In this document: piece by piece, positions 12,403 through 37,879 of the stretch | Position numbering within the stretch: the first letter of the stretch is position 1 | How the letters are laid out: the number at the start of each line of letters is the position of its first letter | Assembly: GCA_029948255.1 (NCBI GenBank) | Contig: JALIZF010001623.1 | Span: 1 to 64,000, forward strand | From: Telmatactis stephensoni | Taxonomy: Eukaryota; Cnidaria; Anthozoa; Actiniaria; Isophelliidae | DNA length: 64,000 bases | Direction of reading: 5' to 3' | The notes under the pieces: generated by a model | The model's input: only the letters and a program-made list of their open reading frames with translations | Databases searched by the model: none | What the model was told of the DNA's origin: nothing | Made by a program: the position numbers and the translations under genes

Positions 12403-14645
12403 CGAGAACTGTCGCTCTTGTGAAAGGTGGCACTGGTCATTGGTAAGTTTCGTTTATCTATCATCAGTAACTTACATATATCAAACTCATTAGCAATCAA
12501 GCCATCTTAGTTCAGACTGCAATCGGGTCACGTATAAGCACTTTATAGCCCGATATAGACACCAATGAATAAACCATGAGTTCATCAGATCTGATAAAGA
12601 CCTAATGAATAAACAATTAGGACTTTATCAATGATAAAGAACTGATGTTTTATTCATCATTTCTCTATGTCAGTGATATAGAGGCTATTGCACTTAGGTC
12701 TCAATAAGTGTCAGATCATCGACCTTGCTCAGTACCACCAGAACTTCTGAAATCCCCTTTTGCCATTTTAGTCACACTTTCATTATCTCTATTGAATGTG
12801 GGATGTGATAAAGTGTATTCTGCACCATTTTTAGATTGAAATAATTGTCTGAGCATAAAATTATTTTGCATGTTTTAGTGTGATTTTTAGTGTGTAGATA
12901 AAAAATTCTAGAATAATAAATTAGAATGTTGGGTTTGATAATTAAGTCAGTTAAAAGATTCACATCCGACCTCTATGGTGCTAAAATGGCTTGCCTGTGG
13001 CTCTGGTCACCATTGGGTTTATAGAATGCATGGTGTATTGCGACTCTAAACATCACCATGGATTTGTACTGCTGATCGTATGTATTGCGTGTTTGTCTAG
13101 TGACATCCTTGAACTGACACTGTGTTCCGAATAGGCTACTACCTTCGCTCGCAGCTGCAATGAATATTCAATTATGTAGAAAACGATTGATAATTAATAA
13201 TAAAACTGTTTTGCTCTATAGGGAATACACTGGTATCAAATTGGAAGGCATGCATGGACAGTATGTGGTTATGTGCCATGTTCACAGACACCCAAACATA
13301 AGTTTTGTCTATAAATTATATTTTCATTGCATGGCTAGTCTGGCACACCCATGTTTTGTTCCTGCCAGGAACTCGAGACGTTTGCATATCTCACTTATCA
13401 TACACATAACCATGTATCAGCATATGATAAAAAAGCTTGTTAAATTTTTGTTAAAGTGTAACAACTGGTCAAAACAATTTGTTGTTGTTCAGACAAAAAT
13501 ACTTCTTTTTCACAGGTAATTACGCTGAGATTGGTTTTCATTAACCCATGAACACTTATAAAAAATACATTTTAACACTTTCACTGGCAGTCTTTCACAT
13601 TCTAATTATTACACTTTGTTTCATGGGTAAGAACACCATTCTACAGCAATGTTTCATGAGTTAGTGAACACCACTCTTACAGTGAAATTTCCTTAAAATG
13701 GCTCAACCCAATTTATTTATTGTTTTGGAAAGTGTGTTGTGGCAAAAAAGCTAATTTCAGATTCATTTTCATTTAGGTTTGGACTGAAGTTGTGGTATAT
13801 TTCTTATTTCAATTGGAATGAATTGATTTATTATCATTTATTAGAAAAATAAACTGGGTCGAGCCACGTCATGCAACTTTTGCTATAATTATTTATTTCT
13901 TTTTTATTATTTATTTATTTATAATCAAATGTGTACAGCACATTGAGATTCTTGATAGTTGATTTTTTTAAATTATAAAACAGGATTTTTTATTGTTCAT
14001 CGCGTTTACATTTATTGGCATGGAAAGAAATGATTATAGATGTAAGTCTTAGCAGTTTCTATTATGTTACAGTTTGGTCAATTTCTTTATCTAGAAACTG
14101 AATGATTTGTAAAGACGATTATGTATTTATAAATTATAAATTGTAATGATGATGATTGTAAAGATGATGTCTCTGATCAGGGATATTATCCAGATAATAT
14201 AGGCAATAATTTTTATCAATCATTGCATGTTGATTTTCTCAAAAAAATGTTGAAACTAAATAAATACTGGTTCTTTCTGTGCTCCTATAAAAAAATAGCA
14301 CCTGCAGTCAAATCATGTACTCAGTGGCATAGCATGGTCATTTTAGCAGGTCCGAATTTATGACCTTTCAATACGAAAATATATGGAAAATGATTCCAAA
14401 ACATCTACAAATTTACCACCACAAGTACGCATGTGCATACATGTATTTGACTTTGTAGATTCTAAGCCCCTGGTACTCCCAGTCAACTGAATCGATTGAG
14501 ATGATTGAGTACAACATAATATTGCTCTTTCTAAAGGTCACTGCTTACTATTGGAGTTTCTTAACAATACTGAACCTCATGTATTTATCTCGCTTTACTT
14601 CCTGTCCCTCTTTTGCAACAGACATTATCTCTCTGAACTGCCTCC
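12403..14645. other. Intergenic region between two convergent genes
   Basis: Very AT-rich. It holds AATAAA-type signals (for example 12568) and a pair of related CTGATAAAGACCTAATGAAT-like words near 12590-12650, partly inverted. An open frame at 13160-13519 has no recognisable domain. No gene is supported. Confidence 0.5.
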
Positions 14646-28041
<13,396 letters not shown>

Positions 28042-28686
28042 CTTTTGTAAATTTCTGGTTGGAAGACTATAAAAAAATATAGAAATCTAGATTATTTAAC
28101 TGGTATACAATTTGTCAATTTTATTAATCATCTAATATTTATGTATTTATATGTCAATTTTATAAATAATATATTTTATATCTTTCATTTACAGTATTTA
28201 AAATAGATCTGAATAAGATCTCAGTCTACAAATTTATATATATTTAATTAACTAATTCATAATTCATAAGGCAAATACAATGAAAATTGCGACCATGATG
28301 AGTGATGATGAGGAGTGCCTTTATATCTCATAAAGATTCATTCCAATTTACATGTACATCAACTTTGACCTCCATTTTCTCTACTAATATAAATGAATAT
28401 ATTTTGGATTTTCTTTTATAGAACAACTCAAATACGTGTTTTTTAAGCCATATAAAGAATTCAAGATTGTGTTTTCGGTATATATTTCTATCCGATAAAA
28501 CACCCTCTCTTGTTCTTTATACTATACATATTACTTTTTTTTACATTACAGCAATAAAACATGTAATCCAAATTTAATGATATGTTTTTTAGTCCAGGAG
28601 TTTGGAGAATTCATTGGTCACAGTTCTATGTGTTTGCAATGAAAGCTATATGTTACTTTTTAATGTCATGGCTTGAAATTGCATGT

Positions 28687-29136
28687 TTAAGTGCTACTTT
28701 GATCAAAAAACGGTGAAAGTGTATTTAGCTGCAGAAACTTCGAGCAAATTATAAAACTTCTAAGGTCTATTGATCACCAGTTAAAATATCTTATTGGTAT
28801 TCAAAAGAGAAGTATTAGATTTTTAGCATTTTTCTTAGGTGTCAGTGACATCATCTACTCAACTCATGCATAATTTCTGCTCTAATAATTTGCTTAGAAG
28901 TTGCAGACTGTTATTGTGTCCAGGATTAACGACATGGTCAGAGATTTTCAATTGAAAAAAAATTACACTTAGATGTTTTTATTATAAAATACCAAGAAAT
29001 ATATGGAGTTGAGGGTAATGACGTCACTGACACCTAAAAAGTTAACTTGTGATCAATTAGACCCTTGAAGATTTATTTCACCAAGTTTCTGCTAAATTAT
29101 ATTTCACCAATAATTTTGATCAAAGTAGCACTTTAA
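28687..29136. mobile_element. Foldback MITE, about 450 bp, long TIRs
   Basis: The left end TTAAGTGCTACTTTGATCA and the right end are reverse complements. The similarity continues inward for well over 100 bp with gaps, through GTCTATTGATCACCAGTTAA and GGTGTCAGTGACATCAT. No coding sequence. It lies in the 5' UTR intron of the HMGXB3-like gene. Confidence 0.7.
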
Positions 29137-29767
29137 TGCATTTATTTGCTATTTCCATCTTTCAAATTTCTTTAAAGATTGAAAATGGCTAAATATTGTG
29201 AAGTTTAATTTTCCTGTGGCTCCAATATGCGTATCTGAAGTTTAGTCTTAGTCTCACATTAGCTAGATTTTCGTGAGTGACGTATTTCCGGTCCAAACTC
29301 TCGATAGGAATAGGATTTATCCAGCTTTTTCTTAAAATATAAACTAAACGGACTAATTCTTTATTCTGTTGCAAGCAAAAATTATTCGACGAAAATTGTG
29401 GGGTGAAGACACAGACAAAACGCGTTAGACACTTTTGCAGCCATATCGCCAAGAGAGTTTGCGAACTACATGGCTTTAAACAGAAGTCAAATCTCAGAGA
29501 TATCTATAGAGATTTGACGTAAAAAATTGTGTCACAGAGATACATCACAATTCATACAAGGTATTTTCATTGAGCTTATCATTAGATTCGGTCAAACGAG
29601 TGCCAACAAATACGATGTGAGCTTCGCTGCTAGAAGTGCGAAAAATGGCGCGTCATCGTTTTGAGCCGGCCTTAATCGAAAATTATGGCAATTTTCAGTA
29701 TATCATCGATTTCATTACACTACTAATGTCCCTAATGTTATTTAAGTTAAAAAATTTGATTGCTTAC

Positions 29768-29840
29768 CTTCTTTGAAGTAGATTTATACAGCAGAACTCT
29801 GCAGAACTGTTGAAACGATGCCGTTGAAACGACCAGACTA
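29768..29840 (-). other. Probable non-coding first exon of the HMGXB3-like gene
   Basis: On the minus strand a donor (AAGAAG|GTAAGC) ends at 29768. The next acceptor (TTTTTTATAG|TCTTCC) is at 28066, 25 bp before the ATG at 28041. The upstream edge is a guess. The intervening intron carries the 28687-29136 foldback element. Confidence 0.4.
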
Positions 29841-30057
29841 GTGCGGAACAGGGAAATCAACAAAAAGTTAGATATTTCGGATCGAGCTTATCTTCCACTT
29901 CATTCTCAAGGGTTTTTAATACTCACCTAGAATAATGCTCAGAGCGACTTGCCTTGATAATGAATAGATAAAAAAACGGAATCAATCTCTAGTTAGTTGT
30001 GAAGGCCAAGAAGGCGCAAGGCTGAGTGACCTTGTCTTCAACAGTCTTCAATGGTCT

Positions 30058-32093
30058 TCAATGTCTACCGGAAACAAAATGTTCGACCAATGAGAAAGCA
30101 GCTTCGTAGAGTAAGGCTTTACTGTCAAATATTTCTCTTAGTCTTTGATGAATGTGAAGTAATGTAGTATTACCAACCATAGAAATCTCATCTATTATAA
30201 TGAGCTTCAGTTCAGATAGAAAGAGCCTCATTTGAGTTCTATTTTGGTCTGTTAGTGGTTTTAAAGTAGCACCTGTTTCTTTTGGAATTCCCAAAGCTGT
30301 GTTTATAGTTGTCCCATTGATATTTATAGCTGAAACCCCTGTCGGTGCCATTAAAAGTACAGATGGTAATTCAGGGTTCATAGGTGCATGTCTGAAAGTC
30401 TTTGTTACAGCATGATATATTGTTTTGATCAAGTGACTCTTACCAGCCCCAGCACCTCCAGTGATAAAAACAAATATATCTTTAACTTCTTGTGGCTTAA
30501 GACTATTCATATTTTTCATTTTATTTCTGCACCAGGTTAGGACATGATCAAATGCATATCGCTGTCTGTTATTTAAAGATCTTACACATTCACGCAGTTC
30601 ATCATCTGAAATGAGTGTAGGTGGAGTATATCCTGATATTCCTGCAGGTGCATGTTGATCAGAACCAGATGATGAAGACAGATGTGAAGGTATTTGTTCA
30701 TTAAAAGACTCTTCTGCATTGGTGTCATCTTGAATTTCAATGTGTATATCATCATTTTCTTGATCATTGATACAGTCATAAGAATGAATGATACCCTGAT
30801 TATTTCTCAGACTTTCAAGTGCTTCAGTAACTGCTTCTACATCGGGTTCAAATATGGACCTATTGTGTTCTAGTATAGATTGAATCTCAGGGTCATGAAA
30901 TGTTGATGCATAGGTACCATCACTACCCAACAGCTTACTTTCATCTCGCCATGGATAGTAAAGCATTAGCAAATGATGAAAGTACTTTTCAGGCTCTTTT
31001 CTCTTGTTTGGTGTATGATATCGTATAACTGCCTTCACTTTTCTACATTTCATAATTTCATTAGTATCTATTAATCTTATTTGATGTGGAAGTAAAGACT
31101 CTTCATTTTGGGAGATATGTTGTAATTCAATCAAATTGTCAGCTGAGCATCAGCTGTTTCTTGACATTCTTTTTTATAATCCTTGTAATAATGTGCAGCA
31201 AACTGTGCTAGACATAAGTTGTTAACAGAAGGAATAGATTGTGGTCTTCTAGTGTATCGCTCAATTATATTGGACTTGTACACATCTGTGCTTTCATCAT
31301 CAAGTTCTTCAAGCTCCTCTTGTGATTTTGCAATACGTACTCGTTTGTCTGGTAAGTCAGTACTGACAAACACTGCTGCTGGGAAGATTTTCCTTAACCA
31401 TAATTCCGGCATACACCTATATGCAGTTTCCTGACTAGAAACTTCTCTGGTAGAGAGAAAAGCAGCACCAATTTTTTTCAATCCATCTCTTATGTTCATA
31501 TTGGCAGCTTTAGCTTCTTTTGCTGCATTCATGATAGCTTGTGAGCATTCTGTCTCATCTTTAGTGAAGTATGAACATACATAAGTTATGCACTTATAGT
31601 GATTAAAAACTGGCTGTAAATCAACATTAGCAGCAAACCCTTTTATACCTGCTATAAAGTAATTGTTAATGAAACAGCTGTCTATTGGTCGTTTAAGATG
31701 CAACTCATAATCAGAATCAGGTGAAATGGATAATGCAGAGTAATATTGCTCCTCTGTAATACCAACAGAGCTGAAAATATCTGATTCTGTTAATGTAGAG
31801 TCATAGTTTGGTTTGCTTGGATTTAGTACATCATCTATCTTCTCTTTCACTAAAGTGAGAATTTCTCTTCGTTTGTCAAGTGTGCTTGATTTTACATCAT
31901 CATTGATATCATTAGAGAGAGGTTCAGCCACAATAGTTCTGTTTGTAAAAAACTGTCCAAAGTTGAATCTGCACCGAATATTCTTGTATTTTCTACAGGT
32001 TTTAGAATGGGAATGCTTTTGATAAGTTTTAACCAACTCATGTAAGTGAGGGTCTTCTTGTTTATCTGGAAGGTAGGCTTGTACAGTGCTCAT
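30058..32093 (-). pseudogene. Helitron PIF1-type helicase, frameshifted and truncated
   Basis: Two frames overlap at 31131-31134. The upstream part (31131-32093) has DSCFINNYFIAGIKGF and CITYVCSYFTKDE, typical of the Rep-helicase linker. The downstream part (30058-31134) has Walker A FITGGAGAGKS, LLMAPTGVSAININGTTI and Walker B LIIIDEISMVG. The protein then leaves the family after RLREIFDS and stops, so motifs III-VI are missing. The break between the frames is a one-base shift. Confidence 0.8.
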
Positions 32094-32099
32094 TCAATG

Positions 32100-33470
32100 A
32101 AGTCTATGTAGTCTTGCTTTTATGCTCACTGTTTAATCTTAGGGGCAGTCAGAAGTCCATATCAATGCATGATAAGTGCGGAGGATCCTCTCATTGAAAT
32201 TCAATCCGTAAGTGCATAGTACGACTATTTTTCCTATTGGGTTTGCATTAGAGAAGCAGAACTTCCGTGAAAAAATGTTTCAACCCTGTATTGGAAAGTC
32301 TTGCACAACAACGGGATTGAGGTTGAGCATAGAACATCTGTCATTATAAGAAAGAGCATCAACTTCCTCATTAGTCATATTCTTGCCTGTGTTCTGGCAA
32401 TTATCTGAAACAACTCAGGCCATCTGAGGTCAGCAAAGGATAATGTCATAAACCATGTTGGAATAGCCAAGTTGTTTCACCATGGCAACTACCTCATACA
32501 TAAACTTTTGCCCAATAGGGAGGTGTTCCTGGAATTTGTCGTAAAAATAAGTAAGCTTGATCTTGACAAATCAGGTTTTGTAACTTTGTGCATTAGTTCT
32601 TAATTGATTTGCAGAAATTGGCTGGCTGTGTACTTTTCTTAAGTGCAATGTTAATGCTGTCAGAGATCTTTCTTTTGTTCTATTATAAACTGGGCAAAGA
32701 ATAGATATTCTGAGATTTGTTGCAAAGCGGCCACTGTAATGTAGATAGTCGTGCATTGAAGTATATTTACTGGTGACAATTTAATATCACGATCAGCATT
32801 ATAACCAAATTCTTCCTTTAGGAAATAAGTACAGGGAATGCCAGCTCTTCACATTGTTTGTCAGTCATGAATGAGACAGGAATGTCTGTTCTCAACCTGG
32901 TTGCAATATTATAGATTTCATTTCCTATGATGACTTGATCATTTTCTTCAACACTTAATAGGATAGTCAGGTATCACAGACTGGCAGACATGTTTCATTT
33001 GTTGGTGTTCTAAATTCGATTCAAAGGGTCATCCTTCTCGTCATTATCATCAGTGGTGTTGTCATTGTCTGTGCAGGTGTGTTCAAGGGAACTTGATGGA
33101 ATATTCATTCCAGAGAACTGAAGGTTCACACAAGTTTCATTCCTCATTGGCATTGCAAACTTTACTTATTTCCATTATGACAGTCTTGTTGAAGGATATT
33201 AGATCTGAGTGGATATTACTATGTCAACAGCTATATCACTGTACAATGGATTATTCATTTTCAGCCAGTTAGAGCACATAAGAATCATTTGGAGGGCGGA
33301 CAGCTTGAAAGTACACATGACTCTGAACTGAAGTTTCTTTTTAGTTTCAGCATTATAATGCCAGACCTTTCTGTGGACTGTGGTAATGTGCTTGCATGTT
33401 TGATCACATTCAACTGGCAATTACAGATTGCTCCCTTAATCTTTCTACTGTTGACCTTTGGGCATGACTA
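32100..33470 (-). pseudogene. Decayed Helitron Rep (HUH) region
   Basis: Only short Helitron-like strings remain, in several frames: NWLKMNNPLYSDIAVD (about 33240), then YSGRFATNLR (about 32700). No intact HUH motif or catalytic Tyr was found. Many stops and frame changes. Confidence 0.55.
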
Positions 33471-35246
33471 CTATGTTTTCAAAACAATTCTTTGTGCAAT
33501 AAGTATTTGTTCAAGTTTTTCTAAGACTAACAGTTCAGGGGGTATTTCATCTACTTGCAAATTATTGTGTACAGCTTGACATGGTACTTGTTGTTTTATG
33601 AGTTTAGAATGACATGTTCTGCAAATGTATTGTTTTTTATCAAATGACTTCTTTCCTGTAAACAAGTGTTGAATAATGTATTTACTTTCATCTAATATGA
33701 TTACCGTTTTTCTATAAAGTAATCTGTTACAAACAGAGCATATATAATATGGACCCTCTCTTATCTTATTTTGAAAAGTTGTTATATAGTGATCCAAATC
33801 ATATTGTTTATTCTTTTTAGAGTGATACAAATTTTGAGAATTAGATTGCATGTGTGATAAACGTTTTGCTTTTTCTGCAGGATTCAAGGAATTGTACCAT
33901 GTTTGATTATTTGATAAACGTTTTTGTTTTTCTGTAGTATCCAAGGAACTGTACCATGTTTGACTGTTAGAGCGCATGTCTGATAAATGTTTTTCTTTTT
34001 CTGCAGGATTCAAGGAGTTGTACCAAGTTTGATTATTTGATAAACGGTTTTGTTTTTCTGTAGTATTTAAGGAATTGTACCATGTTTGACTGTTAGACCG
34101 CATACTTGATAGGACCTTTTCTTTATTTGCAGGATTCATACATCTATATTGTTCTGCTTTTTGCGACAGGCATTGTCTCTTAAGAGCAGGTTCCATGTTG
34201 GCATAGTTTAATTTGCGTTTCTCAGCAGTTATATATTTTTTAGCATTTGATTTGTGTTTTCTCAAAATATTTTGTCTTGCAGTTTTTGACAACTCAGTTG
34301 AGCATGATATAAACAGAATGCAGTAATCTAGCTCATTACATTGAACTGCTTTTGTTGAAATATCAAGCATTTTCTGTATTAAGGTGGATATGTTATTTAC
34401 TTTTTCAAAAACATCAAAGCTGCCATCAACATTATTTAACACAAGAAGATAAAAGTCAGTAGTCCTGGATTTATGGTGAAAAATGCAGCACACACAACAA
34501 GTGGACAGCCATGCTAAAAATCCAAAATTACCATTTGCATTATTCTTAATTATCTTCTGGAGTTCTAATTTGCTAGTCTCAGATGTGCAAGATAATTTCC
34601 CTTGCTTTTGGAAATTATATGTAACACTGATATTTGCATCATATATTTGAAGGCTTTTTGGATAATCATTGATTGTAAGGTACTCTTTGTTGAAACTCAG
34701 CTTTTGAGCATAAAAACTCTTTCCATGATCAGAAATTGAGTCCAGTGTGTCTGAATTCCAATAGCTACAGGGTTTAATAATAGAAAAACAAATACAATAA
34801 AATGATACAGCACAGCAACATCTTAAAAAAATATCATGGGTATTATTTGCATTTAAATTTGTATTATTGTTGCTGATTTGCTGATCATCATCAACAACTT
34901 TGCAAATCACTTGATTTTGTTCAGATGTATGTACTTGTGGAGTACAGGGATTTTGAATAGCATTGCTTTGTACACACATTTCAGTAATACACACACCTCT
35001 GAGTTCAAAAGAACTTGTTGAGTTGTCATACAAACTCTGAAAATAATTTATTAAAGCATTAAAGTTATCAACATCTAGGAGTACACATGTACCTTGAGGA
35101 TGAGTGAGACCTGATGATTCGATCATGAGAGTCAAATATCCTAAATCTCTCCCCATCGCCATACGGTATATAGCTACCGTACTATACACTGAATAGTTAG
35201 TAGAAATGACTGGTAATTTTGTCCAATTAAAAATTTGCAAAAGCAT
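33471..35246 (-). pseudogene. Helitron middle region with Cys-rich domain and internal repeats
   Basis: An open frame of 591 codons. Residues 40-75 (HPQGTCVLLDVDNFNALI) continue the protease-like domain of the previous piece. The middle has tandem repeats of about 42 residues built on NQTWYNSLNPAEK and SNSQTWYNSLNTTEK (33880-34110). The end holds paired zinc-binding motifs, CSVCNRLLYRK and CRTCHSKL, then QVDEIPPELLVLEKLEQIL, typical of the Cys-rich domain that precedes the Helitron Rep domain. It ends before Rep, at a frameshift or decay point. Confidence 0.7.
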
Positions 35247-35371
35247 TACCTAAGGGCATGCAGTAAAGGAAATCCACAGTAGGATGAAAGCATGTACGAT
35301 ACCAGAATAGCTTGGACTGGGACTAATCTGGTAATTAGTTTCTAACACTGTTACCATTCGAGGTAATTCAG

Positions 35372-36093
35372 TCAAAAGTCTTGGTTGTGCAAACTTGACA
35401 AAACAGAATATAATTCATCTCCAGTATTCATAATGCTTACTAAATCTGCTGGAGTGTTGATTGAGTTCCTATGTTTATATATCAATGCACACAGTGACAT
35501 AGCTACACACTGACGACCAGTATTTAGCCCAAATAATGCAATATTACCTTGAAAATATGGAGTGGAAATTGTTTTATTAGGATCAATTGCTGTGCGGGGG
35601 CCAGGATTTTTTTCTACATCTCTGCTTAGGTTGAACTTAGTGTGAATGATTCTGTGATTGAGACTCTTGTAAACATGGGGCAAACCACAGGGAGTACGAT
35701 TTTGTGGACTTCGGTTTGTCAACAGAGAATAATAAATAAGCTTGGCATTCAATGCTCTTTTATGTAAGTTAAAAAGTGAACGTCTGGACCAAAGTTTCCT
35801 CCATCTAGCTAAACCAATACCAGAAGCTGTTTTTCTCTTTCGATGATAATTTTTGGGATACTTCACTGCTTCGTGATGGAAATTACATTTATTTGCAAAG
35901 CAATGCATTCTAGATGACATAGGCACATTTTTCACAACATAACTACGAACCCTTTTCCGTATTTTTCTGCTTTTGTGCGCAAGACGTGCGAGTCGTTTGA
36001 CAGGGACTCTACTTGGTTCTCGATCACGAGGAACACGAGGCTTGTGCTCGACAAACTGATGAGTAAGGAATTTAGCATAACGAGACCTGCATT
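35372..36093 (-). pseudogene. Helitron N-terminal region with 2A-like motif and protease-like segment
   Basis: The frame runs from about 36093; the first ATG is at 35935. It is strongly basic at first. It then carries RDVEKNPGP (codons at 35597-35620), which fits the DxExNPGP consensus of 2A ribosome-skipping peptides. After that comes FGLNTGRQCVAMSLCALIY, resembling the Cys-box of OTU/C76-like proteases found in some cnidarian Helitron proteins. The frame stops at 35372. Similar sequence (SPSYSGIVHAFIL) goes on in another frame, so it is broken by a frameshift. The His-bearing part expected downstream reads IESSGLTHPQGTCVLL, so the catalytic His looks lost. Confidence 0.6.
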
Positions 36094-36096
36094 CCT

Positions 36097-36576
36097 CTAA
36101 TAAATGTGACTCTTATTATTAGGATGAACAAATACAGATAATTGCACAGCCTTTTCCAATACATCGCAGTCGTTTTGTAGTGAATTTACTAAAGTCCTTG
36201 TTGACACATATATGGAATGTTGTACAACCAGCAGTATGCACAAGGCAGCGATCAACACGCTCGTTACTAATAGCTGAACGAACGATAGACTGCTGAAGAA
36301 ACTGTTGAAAATTGTAAACAAGATAATTAACAAAACACTTATCGTCATTGTCATTGATGTAAGTCCAAGGCCTCTTGATTCTGGAAACGCATTTGCCATC
36401 TTGAAAGATTCCAATATGGCGTCCATGTGGTTTGTGATATCTTCTCTGCCTTTTTCATCAGAGTATTCGTCAATGAAGTTCCTGCTTACTAAAGAATTTG
36501 GTCTTTCCTCTGAGTTCCTCTGATTACCTCTGAGTTCGTTTAAGTTCATTTGAGTACTATTTGTACGATTGTTCAT
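36097..36576 (-). CDS. Small two-helix membrane protein, unknown
   Basis: 159 codons from ATG at 36576. Residues 1-70 are polar (Asn/Glu/Arg rich). Residues about 73-95 (MTMTISVLLIILFTIFNSFF) and about 98-120 (FVQLLVTSVLIAALCILLV) are two strong transmembrane segments. A short polar tail ends NNKSHIY. Its stop codon overlaps the start of the Helitron frame. It may be an unrelated host exon, a captured gene, or chance. I do not recognise it. Confidence 0.4.
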   Translation of the reverse strand: MNNRTNSTQMNLNELRGNQRNSEERPNSLVSRNFIDEYSDEKGREDITNHMDAILESFKMANAFPESRGLGLTSMTMTISVLLIILFTIFNSFFSSLSFVQLLVTSVLIAALCILLVVQHSIYVSTRTLVNSLQNDCDVLEKAVQLSVFVHPNNKSHIY

Positions 36577-37879
36577 TCGAGTACCTTTGAGTATCTTTGA
36601 ATTTGTTTTTGCTTGTTATGTGTTTTTTGGGCATGTTTTGATATTGCTTTTGGAGTTCGCGGAACGACCCGTTTCGAAATTCAACGCTCGACATCTTTAG
36701 TGTGGATCTACCGCGAAGTGGCGTGTGCATTTGTATGTATTTTGAGCGTCCCAGCAGGAAAGAAATTCACCATAATGGAATCCAAAGCACAACGACAAAT
36801 CTTCAAACTCTGCATCAAACCTTTGAGTTTGAGTGCATGCAAGTCTCAAGTGTTCATGGCGCGCATGGCCTCATGGTGGCCTCGTTTTCATGGCACATTC
36901 TCGACTACGACGATAGACTTATAGACTGATAGAAGACCCAAACCTAGACTCGTGCCGGCCTAAAGGCCTGGGCACGAGTAAAAACAGTCTAGAGATATCA
37001 TATGATAATACAAGATTATTAACAAGGGATTTCATTTTGAGATGTAAAAACAGTCTAGAGACTATCATATGATAATACAAGACTATTAACAAGGGATTTC
37101 ATTTTGAGATGTAAAAACAGTCTAGAGATATTATGATAATACAGGATTATTTACAAGGGATTTCATTTTGAACATGTATTCACTTATTTATAAGCTTATG
37201 TGTACATCTTGAGCTGTTGTTTTGGAATGTTTAGGTTTAGCTTAATATGTACAAATATGTAAATAACCTTATTTAAGCTTACATGTCCATCCCTCTTAAC
37301 AACATACACTTTTGAGTGATTGAAGTAATTTAATATACAAAGTCAATTTAGTAATACACCGCATTGCATGTAAATTAGAAAAACTGTACACAATCATCAC
37401 TAAATTAAAACAATTTAAGCTTAAATATCTTGAAGTTGCATCCTATTAAAACTGCAAATATATTAGCTTAAAAATAACAAGAATTGAACATTTCTCACCT
37501 TAACACGAAGACCAGATAGTTTCAAGTCTTTCTTGCCACTGTCGACTATGTATTGGGCAACATTGGGAGCAAATAATTGTATTTAAATCTCCATTCCGAC
37601 TTCACAATCTCAACGGCTATTTTACGGTAGTCCGCATGCATGCATGAGTACATAAAAGTGCACGAAAAAATTACTCCATGGTCAATTTTCTTCGTAAAAG
37701 GATGTTCGCAAAAGAAGTGAGTCTTTTTAAACGTCAAAGAAAGTTTCTTACCAAGTTTCATTAGGTAAAAAAGACAAAGAAACTGATTTGGCACTGATGC
37801 CAACTACTGACGCCATCTTGAAATCTGCTACGGGATCGATCGCGGGATTTTCGGGATATCATCAACACAGGGGGTCAAA
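36577..37879. other. Non-coding stretch with one tandem repeat
   Basis: Apart from the 66-bp repeats at 36979-37176 I see nothing that can be supported. Open frames at 36613-36929 and 37546-37803 have no recognisable domain. Confidence 0.5.
36979..37176. repeat. Three tandem copies of a 66-bp unit
   Basis: Copies begin at 36979, 37045 and 37112 with TAAAAACAGTCTAGAGA and end with GGGATTTCATTTTGAGATG (the last is AACATG). The third copy is slightly shortened. Confidence 0.9.

Larger units (their letters stand above)
30058..36096 (-). mobile_element. Degenerate autonomous Helitron
   Basis: In minus-strand order the region holds a 2A-like/Cys-protease N-terminal part, a Cys-rich domain protein, Rep-region remnants and a PIF1-type helicase. 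This order matches invertebrate Helitron RepHel proteins. Frameshifts separate the parts, and the helicase ends after Walker B. The termini (5' TC, 3' CTRR hairpin) were not located with confidence. Confidence 0.75.

Noticed and set aside
13160..13519. 119-codon plus-strand open frame
   Set aside because: No domain, no splice support and composition like its surroundings.
29998..30060. Possible Helitron 3' end with CTAG and hairpin
   Set aside because: A CTAG exists on the minus strand, but the expected hairpin pairs poorly; too weak to call.
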